A stretch of DNA of 39,951 nt from Fretibacterium sp. GTDB lineage: Bacteria > Synergistota > Synergistia > Synergistales > Aminobacteriaceae. The DNA lies in contig JAAYOR010000109.1 in assembly GCA_012520235.1 (NCBI GenBank), positions 1 through 39,951 of the forward strand. The letters run 5' to 3'. Position 1 is the stretch's first letter. The number at the start of each line of letters is the position of its first letter. The position numbers and the translations under genes were made by a program. Below are positions 26,820 to 34,183 of the stretch, piece after piece. The notes beneath the pieces were generated by a model. That model had not been told where the DNA came from. It saw nothing but the letters and a program-made list of their open reading frames with translations, and searched no databases.

Positions 26820-27764
26820 TTGTTTTCCAGAAAAAAGCGGGCCGGCGCCGGGATCTTCGCCGGTCTGGCTCTGCACGGGGACTCCCTTAGATATGTTGAG
26901 TTGGACGGAAGCAGGGGCCTTCGGGTAGTCAGGCAGGAGTTCATCCCTCTTTCGACCGGCACGGTCGTCAAGGACAGCTTGAAGGATACAAACGCTCTGG
27001 GGGTGGCCTTTGAAACGTTGAAGGACGCTCTGGGGAAGTTCACCTGCCCTATCGTCCTGGGGTTGCCCTCGCGAGACGTCATTCTGCGCCTGGTGGAGTA
27101 TCCCAAGATGCCCCTTGAGGACCTCAAGGGGGCTCTGGCGCTTGAGTTTCAAAAGTATTTCCCCTATGCGTGGGACGATGCAGCCACAGACATAGCGGAG
27201 GTGGAGGTCCCCTCGCCGGACGCGGCCGCCAAGACCACGGTGCTGGTGGCGACCTGTGAGCTGGAAAAGGTGAAAGCTCTCCTGAGGGTGGTCTCGCGGT
27301 TGGGGATGCCCCTTGCTGCGCTGGAGCCGATGAACGTCGCTTTTTTCCGCGCTGCCCTTGGGCCCGACGAGCCTGAAGGGGGTTCTCTGATGGTACAGGT
27401 TGAGCCGGAGGTCACACATATCATGATGGGCTACAAGGACAACGGGATATTGTTCCGCTCTGCGGCTGTGGACCTGACACTCCCTGAGGTCCGGACCACG
27501 GACGAGGGGTTGATGCCCATCCTTCGGGACGTCCAGAACACCCTTATCTTTGTGGGCAACCAATACCGTGGGATCGAGGTCAAAAATCTGGTGCTGGGCG
27601 GCACGGTGGGGGATAACCCCCGTCTCAAGGTATTTCTGGAAGCGGCGACTTCTCTTAAGGTCACGGTCCTGGATGTGTGGGACATCTGGAAAGCAGCCTC
27701 TCCTCTGGGCAGCGTTCCCGGCTACGGGGTGGCCTTCGGGCTGGCTCTGAGGGACCTGATATGA
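26820..27764 (+). CDS. pilM: type IV pilus inner-membrane platform protein PilM
   Basis: PilM is an actin-like cytoplasmic protein that binds the N-terminus of PilN and links the pilus motor to the inner-membrane platform. Landmarks include the first phosphate-loop strand (IFAGLALHGDSLRYVEL, about 10-26) and VLGLPSRDVILRLVEYP (about 80-96, which fits the PilM LPSS/LP pattern). MPLEDLKGALALEFQKYFPY (about 98-117) and a C-terminal LVLGGTVGDNPRL segment complete it. TTG at 26820 is chosen because AAGGGGGG lies 7 bases before it and the family N-terminus begins there (314 residues); GTG 26778 has no good ribosome site. Its stop overlaps the pilN start by 4 bp (ATGA). Confidence 0.85.
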   Translation: MFSRKKRAGAGIFAGLALHGDSLRYVELDGSRGLRVVRQEFIPLSTGTVVKDSLKDTNALGVAFETLKDALGKFTCPIVLGLPSRDVILRLVEYPKMPLEDLKGALALEFQKYFPYAWDDAATDIAEVEVPSPDAAAKTTVLVATCELEKVKALLRVVSRLGMPLAALEPMNVAFFRAALGPDEPEGGSLMVQVEPEVTHIMMGYKDNGILFRSAAVDLTLPEVRTTDEGLMPILRDVQNTLIFVGNQYRGIEVKNLVLGGTVGDNPRLKVFLEAATSLKVTVLDVWDIWKAASPLGSVPGYGVAFGLALRDLI

Positions 27765-28348
27765 GAGTTCGGTTCGACCTCCGGCCTGCGGAGTTTGTGG
27801 AGCGGGAGCGCAAGCAACGTTCGTTCAACCCTGTGAGACTTCTGGCTGTCCTTCTTCTGCTATTTTTCCTGTTGAGCACAGGGTTTTACGTCACGTCGGC
27901 TATTTTTGAGACCCGGGCGCTTCGGTCCGAGATAGAGCTTTGTCTGGATGAGGTCTCCGGCCTTGAGGCGAGCCAGGCGGCGCTCCTGGCCGAGATAGCC
28001 CGCTTGAAAAAACAGGAGGCTCAGTTTGCCAAGACCCTTGAGATCATGCAGAGCGAGCCTCCTACGCTTGAGGTGCTCAACGCCATTGAGACCCATATGG
28101 ATTATGGGATGGGAGTGAACTCCATCCGTTTTTCTCAGGCGAGCGGCACGGATAGCGTCTCCTACACGGCGACCGTGGATGCGACCGCCGTGTCGGAGGA
28201 GCAGATAATCTCTCTCACCAACGGGCTTGGCGGGGATGCTCTGTTTTTCAGCGTCACCATGCCCAGCTCAAAACGGGACGAAAAGACGGGGCGCGTTTCC
28301 TTTGCCCTCTCGCTGGTCCTGCGTCCCTTTGGGCAGGCAGCCCCTTAG
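27761..28348 (+). CDS. pilN: PilN-like pilus assembly protein
   Basis: A bitopic inner-membrane protein of 195 residues. The short cytoplasmic lead VRFDLRPAEF (about 3-12) corresponds to the PilM-binding segment, here with FDLRP where many PilN proteins have INLLP. One membrane helix (about 29-49) is followed by a periplasmic coiled coil (about 55-95) and a small ferredoxin-like domain. PilN pairs with PilO to form the platform that ties the inner membrane to the secretin. ATG at 27761 overlaps the pilM stop. The assignment rests mainly on gene order and architecture, since the sequence is divergent. Confidence 0.75.
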   Translation: MRVRFDLRPAEFVERERKQRSFNPVRLLAVLLLLFFLLSTGFYVTSAIFETRALRSEIELCLDEVSGLEASQAALLAEIARLKKQEAQFAKTLEIMQSEPPTLEVLNAIETHMDYGMGVNSIRFSQASGTDSVSYTATVDATAVSEEQIISLTNGLGGDALFFSVTMPSSKRDEKTGRVSFALSLVLRPFGQAAP

Positions 28349-28370
28349 CCGGAGAGCGGGAGGTTAAGCC

Positions 28371-28910
28371 GTGAAAGACAACAAGGTAAAAATTTTAGGG
28401 ACGCTCTTTTTTCTGTTCTGTCTCCTTTTCATTGGTGGAAGCTGGCATCTGGGAAGCCTGCTCAGGGCACTGCAGGAGGAGTTCGATGACCTGGAGCAGA
28501 GGCGGGTGGACCTTTCGGGCTCCACTCGCTCTCTGATGCAGCAAAAGGCGACCTTCACGTCCGCCTTTAAGGATCTGGAGCATTATCACATCAACGTTGC
28601 CCCAAGCGATATGGCCTTTTATTCGGACGTGCAGCAGGTGGTGCAGTCCAATGGGATTGAGATCCTTTCCACGAGGCAGCAGGGGACGGACAAGGAGGGC
28701 CGCAGCTCCATTGTCCTTGCTCTGAGAGGGGACTATTATGCGATGATGCAGGTGCTGGCCGACTGGCGAAATCTGTCGACGACCGTGCGCGTGGCCTCTC
28801 TCTCCCTGAGCTCCCACTCAATGCCTTCGGAACCCGCTGCCAACCCGGCGGAACAGAACTGGATTCAGGCTGACGTCACTCTGGAGGCCGTCATCGGCCT
28901 CCAGCGATAA
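28371..28910 (+). CDS. pilO: PilO-like pilus assembly protein
   Basis: A bitopic membrane protein of 179 residues. A short basic cytoplasmic lead and a membrane helix (about 8-30) come first, then a coiled coil (about 33-70) and a compact alpha/beta domain with FYSDVQQVVQSNGIEILSTR (about 83-102) and ALRGDYYAMMQVLADWRN (about 122-139). The last two features are the usual PilO landmarks. It is expected to pair with the PilN-like protein and contact the PilP-like protein. GTG at 28371 has GGGAGG about 7 bases upstream. It begins 22 bp after pilN. Confidence 0.75.
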   Translation: MKDNKVKILGTLFFLFCLLFIGGSWHLGSLLRALQEEFDDLEQRRVDLSGSTRSLMQQKATFTSAFKDLEHYHINVAPSDMAFYSDVQQVVQSNGIEILSTRQQGTDKEGRSSIVLALRGDYYAMMQVLADWRNLSTTVRVASLSLSSHSMPSEPAANPAEQNWIQADVTLEAVIGLQR

Positions 28911-28922
28911 GGGGGGGCGGCT

Positions 28923-29531
28923 GTGGCAGATCAACGGACATGGGGCGAGGCCATCAGAGTGGCCTGGGACAATCTGACGGGGGTGAACAACGCCCCTTCC
29001 GTCCGAGGGACGAGGCTTCTCTTCTTTCTCTTGTTCCTGCTCGGAACTGCCTGGGCGCTGTACAGTTACTACCAGCTCCAGCTTCTGAGGCAGGAGAAAT
29101 TCTTTGAACCCTCAGCGACGCCGGTCAACATCCAGGCGGACAAGGAGCGTCTGGACGCGATGATCGACCAGGTGAAAGCGGCCTCTGCCTTGCGCTCCAA
29201 CAGCTTTATCTGGGCCCAATCCATGCGGGATCAGGGGAAATACATCTTCAGTGCCCCCCTGCTTCAGCCCTCGGTCTCGATGGATCCGGAGGTCCCGATG
29301 CCTCAGGTTGTGGTGGCGCCTGAACCACCTCCTGAGATAGTGGTGAGGGCCACCATGATCGCAGGTGACCGGAGATCTGCAGTTGTGGACATCGCCGGAG
29401 TCGGCTCCGGAATGGTCATGTGTCAGGGTGACACCTTCCTGAACAAAAAGGGGCGCGTGGTGCACATCGCTGCCGATAAGGTCGTCGTGTGGTGGGAGGG
29501 AAGAAACTGGGACATCGCTCCCGGGTTCTGA
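28923..29531 (+). CDS. PilP/GspC-like pilus assembly protein
   Basis: A 202-residue membrane-anchored protein. One hydrophobic helix at about 30-50 follows a cytoplasmic lead. A proline-rich linker (about 120-135) is next. The C-terminal beta domain (IVVRATMIAGDRRSAVVDIA, about 138-157, then SGMVMCQGDTFLNKKGRVVH) resembles the homology-region fold shared by PilP and GspC, which contacts the secretin N0 domain. Typical PilP is a lipoprotein with a lipobox; this one has a membrane helix instead, as GspC does. No better start than GTG 28923 exists, and GGGGGGGCGG lies before it. The name is inferred from position between pilO and the secretin. Confidence 0.6.
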   Translation: MADQRTWGEAIRVAWDNLTGVNNAPSVRGTRLLFFLLFLLGTAWALYSYYQLQLLRQEKFFEPSATPVNIQADKERLDAMIDQVKAASALRSNSFIWAQSMRDQGKYIFSAPLLQPSVSMDPEVPMPQVVVAPEPPPEIVVRATMIAGDRRSAVVDIAGVGSGMVMCQGDTFLNKKGRVVHIAADKVVVWWEGRNWDIAPGF

Positions 29532-29555
29532 AGACGAAGGACGGGAGACATCCAA

Positions 29556-31298
29556 ATGAGACTATCATCTAATAAAACTCATAAAATTCTGCTACTGACG
29601 TTGCTTTTGTCGATGAGCCTTCCCTGTGTCGCGGCCCTGGGGGAGAGCGCGGGAAAAGGAGCTTCCAGGGCGCGACCTTTTTGCTCCATAGTCGAGATTT
29701 ATCAACTGGGTGATTCGGAGCTGGTGGTGGGGCTTCGCGGCAGGAGGATACCCGAGCCGCGGCTGTCCTTTGACGGGAACCTCACAAAAATAGTTCTGGA
29801 GGGCACCTCCTTCGACTCAAGAGCTCCGGAGTCCCTGCCCCGAACCTCTCCGATGCTGACTCATATGGAGATGGAGCGAAGGAGCGGGGACGTTGTCATC
29901 TCTCTGACGACGGACAGGGCTCTGACCCTGCGCTCGAAGCGCGGGGAGGCGCCCTCCGACTCCTACACGCTGCGCCTGATCACTCAGGAGCAGGTCCGAA
30001 AGGTAAGTGAGGAGTCCCTTCTCTGGCCTGCCCCCAGTCCTCCGGTGTCAGCCGGCCCCTTTTCTGCCACTATGCCCGTCACCCTTGACTTAAGGGACAC
30101 GGAGCTCCGGGATGTTTTCCGTCTCCTGGGGATGCATTTGAAGAAAAACATCATCATCGATCCCTCGCTCCCCCCGGCCCTTGTGACGATGACCCTCAAA
30201 GAAGTGCCCCTCAGGGACGCTTTTAATTACCTGATGAGGACTTACGATCTTGGGTATCATATGCTGACCCCGGACATAATCCTGGTGGGTACGAACGATG
30301 GGCTCTCCAAAATAAAGGGTAATGAGGAGACGCGCTTGTTCCACGTTTCTTATGCCGACCCTGTCGCAATCCAGGCTCTTCTGGTGAACCTGACCCATAT
30401 CCCGACGGACCGTATGATTGTTGATCCCCGAATGCGCACTATCTATGTAACGAGCAATCCGACCAAGCTGGCGGAGGTGGCGACGATACTCCAAAAGCTG
30501 GATCACCCGGGGAAACAGGTGATGATCCAGGCCAGGATCCTGGAGTTCACCGACGGGGAGTCACGTAAGGTGGAGGCGGCCATCAACGCTGTCTACGACC
30601 ACTGGTGGTTCAAGTATATGAACGGCGTCGGCGGCATCGGCTACATCGACGACAACCGCGTGGGCCGCAACTACATCAAACCGGACGAGGGGATCTTCCC
30701 TGTCGTCACTGATCCGACGACGCCCCTGGAAGGCGTGTGGCGCGAGCTTGACGTCGCGTTCCAGGGGACAGAGAGTCGGGGACAAGGCAAGACCTTGGCC
30801 AGCCCGTCCGTGATAACGCTGGACGGTCAGGAGGCCACCATCAAATTGACGGAAGATTATCCTTACATCACAGGCCGTGACGAGGGCGGGAACCCCTCCT
30901 GGGCCACCCAGTCCGTGGGCCCTCAGATGAAGTTGACGCCCATCGTCGGGCGGGACGGGATCATCACCCTCAACCTGACCGTCGAGACGGGAGAGGTTCT
31001 TGAGAAGATCACAGGGAGCGGTGGAGAGGAGATGCCCCGGACCTCCAAACGCTCGGTGACGACGAACGTGCGGGTGCGCAATGGAGAGCCCTTCGTGATC
31101 GGAGGGCTTTTCCGGGATAGCAACACGAACCGCCGCGTGCGAATCCCTGTTTTGGGACAGCTCCCCATCCTGGGCGAGCTCTTCACCTACCGTTACCGGG
31201 ATAACCAGAAATCGCAGGTGGTCATGGTAATCATCCCTTATATCCTTGACACGCCGGACGTTGCCGTCGAGCAGGAGCTCGTGATGCACAAGCAGTAA
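29556..31298 (+). CDS. pilQ: type IV pilus secretin PilQ
   Basis: PilQ forms the outer-membrane channel for the pilus fibre. A signal peptide (about 1-26) leads. An AMIN-like domain (about 43-145), which would bind peptidoglycan, is followed by the N0/STN domain (TLDLRDTELRDVFRLLGMHL, about 176-195). Then comes an N1 KH-like domain (RLFHVSYADPVAIQALL, about 261-277). The secretin domain occupies about 320-565 and includes the family signature RIPVLGQLPILGELF (about 531-545). At 580 residues it is shorter than proteobacterial PilQ, which usually has two AMIN domains. ATG 29556 follows GGGAGA. It closes the pil operon. Confidence 0.92.
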   Translation: MRLSSNKTHKILLLTLLLSMSLPCVAALGESAGKGASRARPFCSIVEIYQLGDSELVVGLRGRRIPEPRLSFDGNLTKIVLEGTSFDSRAPESLPRTSPMLTHMEMERRSGDVVISLTTDRALTLRSKRGEAPSDSYTLRLITQEQVRKVSEESLLWPAPSPPVSAGPFSATMPVTLDLRDTELRDVFRLLGMHLKKNIIIDPSLPPALVTMTLKEVPLRDAFNYLMRTYDLGYHMLTPDIILVGTNDGLSKIKGNEETRLFHVSYADPVAIQALLVNLTHIPTDRMIVDPRMRTIYVTSNPTKLAEVATILQKLDHPGKQVMIQARILEFTDGESRKVEAAINAVYDHWWFKYMNGVGGIGYIDDNRVGRNYIKPDEGIFPVVTDPTTPLEGVWRELDVAFQGTESRGQGKTLASPSVITLDGQEATIKLTEDYPYITGRDEGGNPSWATQSVGPQMKLTPIVGRDGIITLNLTVETGEVLEKITGSGGEEMPRTSKRSVTTNVRVRNGEPFVIGGLFRDSNTNRRVRIPVLGQLPILGELFTYRYRDNQKSQVVMVIIPYILDTPDVAVEQELVMHKQ

Positions 31299-31382
31299 CT
31301 GGAGGACGCGCACACAAAGCAAAAAGTACAAAAAGCACAGGAAAAGCGCTTTTTTCGATGAGGAGGGGGCGCGCTATCTCAG

Positions 31383-31427
31383 GCAAAGGGCGGTAGGGTA
31401 TAATGAACCTGACATCCGCCCTTTTGC
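31383..31427. promoter_or_regulatory. efp promoter flanked by an inverted repeat
   Basis: A perfect TATAAT (31399-31404) lies 45 bp before the efp start and is enclosed by an inverted repeat: GCAAAGGGCGG (31383-31393) and CCGCCCTTTTGC (31416-31427). The 9 bp core arms are perfect and one extra T gives the longer match. The -35 position is not a good match. The arrangement could be an operator or a DNA cruciform around the promoter. Confidence 0.5.
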
Positions 31428-31448
31428 GGTTAAAACTGGAGGCTAGGC

Positions 31449-32021
31449 ATGGCTCAGATAGTGGACACGACCGATTTTTACGTGGGCTTGAAATTTCGAT
31501 GGCAGGACGGCATCTGGGAGATAGTCGAGTACGATCACCATAAAATGGGCCGGGGCGGTGCGGTGGTCCGTACAAAGCTGCGCAACGTGGAGACGGGCGC
31601 AACGGTGGACAACTCCTTCAAGTCCGGGGAGAAGTTTGAGCGGGTGGTTTACGACGAAAAACCGGCTCAATACAGCTACAGGGACGGAGAGGACTATGTT
31701 TTCATGGACCTGGCCAACTACGATCAGCTCACCCTGTCCCCGGAGGTCCTCGGAGAGACGACGAAGTACCTTACGGATCATATGGAAATTAAGCTGGAGA
31801 TGTTTGAGGGAAGGGTGATGGGCATTGAGCTTCCCATGAGCGTGGTGTTAAAGGTCGTCGAGACCCCCCCAAGCTTCAAGGGCGACACCGTCTCCGGAGG
31901 GGGCAAGCCGGCGACTCTGGAGACGGGGCTGGTCGTTACGGTGCCTGTCTTTATCGAGCCGGGAGAGGAGATAGTCGTCGATACCCGGACGGGGCTTTAT
32001 ATCGAACGGGCAAAAAAATAG
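31449..32021 (+). CDS. efp: elongation factor P
   Basis: EF-P binds the ribosome between the P and E sites and helps it through proline-rich stretches. The protein has the usual three beta-barrel domains. Domain I ends with GRGGAVVRTKLRN (about 34-46) and domains II and III are full length (190 residues; conserved VLGETTKYL is about 102-110). The residue that is modified in relatives lies at the loop tip: here the sequence is KMGRGG, giving Arg35 where E. coli has Lys34. An Arg there is used by the rhamnosylated class of EF-P, and some EF-Ps are unmodified. No modification gene is in the window. ATG at 31449 follows TGGAGG. Confidence 0.97.
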   Translation: MAQIVDTTDFYVGLKFRWQDGIWEIVEYDHHKMGRGGAVVRTKLRNVETGATVDNSFKSGEKFERVVYDEKPAQYSYRDGEDYVFMDLANYDQLTLSPEVLGETTKYLTDHMEIKLEMFEGRVMGIELPMSVVLKVVETPPSFKGDTVSGGGKPATLETGLVVTVPVFIEPGEEIVVDTRTGLYIERAKK

Positions 32022-32032
32022 GAGGTGTGGAC

Positions 32033-32449
32033 GTGAACTCCAGAGAGCGGATCGCCTACCTGCGCGGCCTTTTGGATTGTATGCCGGAGGAGGAGAGGTC
32101 AACGAAGATCTACGGAGCTATTGTAGAAGCGCTTGATTCCCTGGCCTCGGAGCTGGAAGAACAGGCGAAGCACTTCAAGCTTCTGGTCGAAAGCCATGAC
32201 ACGCTGGAAGACGAGATTTACGAGTTGAACGAGATGGTCTTTGAGCTTGAAGAATCTCTGGGTCTGGAGGCGGAGGACGACTACGAGGATGACTGTGAGG
32301 ATGATGACGAGCCGACCGAGAGTTACGTCTCCATAACCTGCCCCTCCTGCAGCTACACCTTTTATTATCGCTGTGAAGAGGACGGGGAAGAGGACAATCC
32401 TGTTTGCATTTGCCCTAGCTGCGGTATAGAGATAAGCAGTGTGGAGTGA
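32033..32449 (+). CDS. CD1247-like domain protein with zinc-ribbon
   Basis: A 138-residue protein with two parts. The N-terminal half (RERIAYLRGLLDCM, about 4-17, then a charged helical region) resembles the CD1247 N-terminal domain seen in clostridia, often next to efp or asp23 in those genomes. An acidic linker (about 82-100) leads to a C-terminal zinc ribbon with CPSC and a second CPSC pair (about 104-107 and 124-130). Its function is unknown; a regulatory or scaffold role is possible. GTG at 32033 is preferred over GTG 32027 because AGGAGG then lies 7 bases away. It starts 11 bp after efp and shares its operon. Confidence 0.7.
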   Translation: MNSRERIAYLRGLLDCMPEEERSTKIYGAIVEALDSLASELEEQAKHFKLLVESHDTLEDEIYELNEMVFELEESLGLEAEDDYEDDCEDDDEPTESYVSITCPSCSYTFYYRCEEDGEEDNPVCICPSCGIEISSVE

Positions 32450-32485
32450 AAGATGACAGAAAGTTTTTTCAAGGGAGGGGTTTAA

Positions 32486-32968
32486 GTGGACCAGGCGTAC
32501 GAAGGCAAGAAAGGCGCAAGCGCGCCTCAGACAAAGGACGCGGGCCTTCACTCAGAGGGTAACATCCACATCTCCGACGAGGTGCTCGTGGAGCTGACAA
32601 GGAAGACGATCTCATCCATCCCCAACATCCAGACGGCTAACGTAGGGCTTGCCTCCAAGTTTGGCATCGGGCGCAAGTCAGGCGAAGGGGTCCGGGTCAT
32701 AGTGGAGGAGGGTAAGATCCCAGCTATCTCCGTGGACGCTTATATATTGGTGAAGTACGGGCAGAGGATTCCGGACCTGGCCTGGGACGTCCAGGAGAAG
32801 ATCAAGGGCAACCTGGAGCGCTACACGGGCTATACGGTCAAGGCGGTCAACATTAATGTTCAGGGGATTTACACGGATGAGCCTGCTCCGGAGGACCTCG
32901 CCGAAGACGCGGAGAAGAAACAGGAGCTTACCTCTGAGCAGGTTGAGGACACTAAGGAGGAAAGTTGA
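32486..32968 (+). CDS. Asp23/Gls24 family envelope stress protein
   Basis: An Asp23/Gls24-type protein (160 residues). The central region GNIHISDEVLVELTRKTISSIP (about 26-46, given in part) and VRVIVEEGKIPAISVDAYIL (about 69-88) is the conserved beta-alpha-beta core. It continues with KYGQRIPDLAWDVQEKIKGNLERYTG-like sequence. The tails are charged and disordered; the C-terminal one is very acidic. In Firmicutes these proteins lie under the membrane and respond to cell-wall stress. Here one occurs in an LPS-bearing cell. GTG at 32486 follows GGGAGGGG. It is 36 bp after the CD1247-like gene. Confidence 0.85.
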   Translation: MDQAYEGKKGASAPQTKDAGLHSEGNIHISDEVLVELTRKTISSIPNIQTANVGLASKFGIGRKSGEGVRVIVEEGKIPAISVDAYILVKYGQRIPDLAWDVQEKIKGNLERYTGYTVKAVNINVQGIYTDEPAPEDLAEDAEKKQELTSEQVEDTKEES

Positions 32969-33101
32969 CCGGTTCGGTGGATGCTCAACCCTCCTGAGTC
33001 GGCTCTTTCTCTGAGAGCCAGGGCCTCGTGATGGCTGCATCCGCTTAGGCCGGGCGTGTTTGTGTTGGGACCTCAAGCGGAATGTCTTTCCCGGGAGTGA
33101 T

Positions 33102-33596
33102 GTGAAAGTGTATTTTCTATGGAAAAAAACGCCGCATGGAAGCCTCAGAGTCTCTCAGGAGGGTTTGGTTAATTTTCTGAGACGGGGTCTGCCTGCAAGA
33201 TCCCAGGTGCGTGGTGTTGCTCTGGCGGAGGGGGATGAGGCCCTGGTGACCCTTGTGCTCTCTGCCGAGAAGGGGGCGCATGAGGAGGGAGCAGCCGATT
33301 GGGCCGAGCAGCTTGCCTCTTTTCTCCTTCCGATGGGACTGCGGCTACAGGCTGTCTGGGTGGAGGGGGATGTGCCCGACCCGTGTGCCACGGGGGCGGG
33401 ATCGCCCCTCTTCAGGAGTCCCTGGTTCTGGATGGGAGGGGCTGCAGCCGTTGCGCTTCTCGTCAACGCCGGGACCAAGGTTTTTTTCTGGACCCTCTTC
33501 TGGGGGACTGCCGGTTGGTTTGCCGCGCGCTTTGCGCCGCTCCTCTTTCGCTGCAAGAACTCGGGCGTCCTGGATGATGCCGCCCTGCGGAGGTAG
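33102..33596 (+). CDS. unknown membrane protein in AmaP-like position
   Basis: I do not recognise this 164-residue protein. It starts KVYFLWKKTPHGSLRVSQEG and has an alpha/beta region (about 25-90) including VRGVALAEGDEALVTLVLS. After a short linker come two hydrophobic helices (about 113-150, WFWMGGAAAVALLVNAGTK and FFWTLFWGTAGWFAARF). The tail is basic. In Firmicutes, asp23 is often followed by amaP/DUF2273 membrane partners, and this gene occupies that place, so a partner role is possible. GTG at 33102 follows GGGAG by 4 bases; GTG 33108 is the alternative. The 133 bp gap before it has one small hairpin (GGCTCT...AGAGCC, near 33002-33020). Confidence 0.5.
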   Translation: MKVYFLWKKTPHGSLRVSQEGLVNFLRRGLPARSQVRGVALAEGDEALVTLVLSAEKGAHEEGAADWAEQLASFLLPMGLRLQAVWVEGDVPDPCATGAGSPLFRSPWFWMGGAAAVALLVNAGTKVFFWTLFWGTAGWFAARFAPLLFRCKNSGVLDDAALRR

Positions 33597-33601
33597 GGTC
33601 G

Positions 33602-34183
33602 TTGGCTGGGGCTGGTTCCAGGGTGCCCCGGACGCGTCGTCGCGCCAGAGAGCTGGCTGTCCAACTGCTCTACTCGCTGGATAGGCGTCCGGGACAGGAC
33701 CTGACAGTTTGTCTGAACAACTTTCTGAGTGAGAGCGAGACGGTTGATGAGGGTGGGGCTGCCGATGAGGACGTCGGGGCGTCAGGCGAGCCCGTTGGGG
33801 TTCGGGACTACCTGCGTTTTCTGGTGACCGGGGCCTGGGAGCGCCGTGCTGAGGCGGATGGCCTGATGTTGCAGGTCATCACGGGCTGGCGCCCGGACAG
33901 GATGGTCTCGGTGGATTTGGCGGTGCTGCGTCTTGCCCTTTTCGAGGGCTTTCTGGAGCGGGTAGTCCCCTTTGCTGTCGCTATCTCCGAGGCGGTGGAG
34001 CTGGCACAGCTCTTTGGGACGGAGGACTCCGGACGGTTTGTGAACGGCGTGCTGGCCCGCGTGCTGAGACATGTGGCACCCTCCGAAGGGACGGAAGAAA
34101 AAGAAGAAAAAAGAAGAAAAAGGACAAAAAGGACAAAAAGGAATGATTCGGGCAAGGGTTCCCAGGTCTCAAGTGACAGTTGA
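33602..34183 (+). CDS. nusB: transcription antitermination protein NusB
   Basis: NusB joins NusE (S10) on boxA RNA to keep RNA polymerase going through rRNA operons. The N-terminal signature is TRRRARELAVQLLYSLD (about 10-26). The C-terminal helix region LAVLRLALFEGFLER and VPFAVAISEAVELAQLFGTE, then SGRFVNGVLARVLRH (about 145-159), is conserved. The protein is long, 193 residues against the usual 140-160. An insertion at about 45-70 and a basic/acidic tail (EEKEEKRRKRTKRTKRN) encoded by purine-rich simple repeats add to it. TTG at 33602 follows GGAGGT by about 6 bases. Its 3' end overlaps xseA by 41 bp. Confidence 0.9.
   Translation: MAGAGSRVPRTRRRARELAVQLLYSLDRRPGQDLTVCLNNFLSESETVDEGGAADEDVGASGEPVGVRDYLRFLVTGAWERRAEADGLMLQVITGWRPDRMVSVDLAVLRLALFEGFLERVVPFAVAISEAVELAQLFGTEDSGRFVNGVLARVLRHVAPSEGTEEKEEKRRKRTKRTKRNDSGKGSQVSSDS
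34117..34143 (+). repeat. three tandem AAAAAGGAC-type 9-mers in nusB tail
   Basis: AAAAAGGAC occurs twice, followed by AAAAAGGAA, in a longer purine-only tract starting near 34090. In the nusB frame it encodes KRTKRTKRN. The middle copy also gives an AAAAAGGA ribosome site 9 bases before the xseA ATG. Confidence 0.8.
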
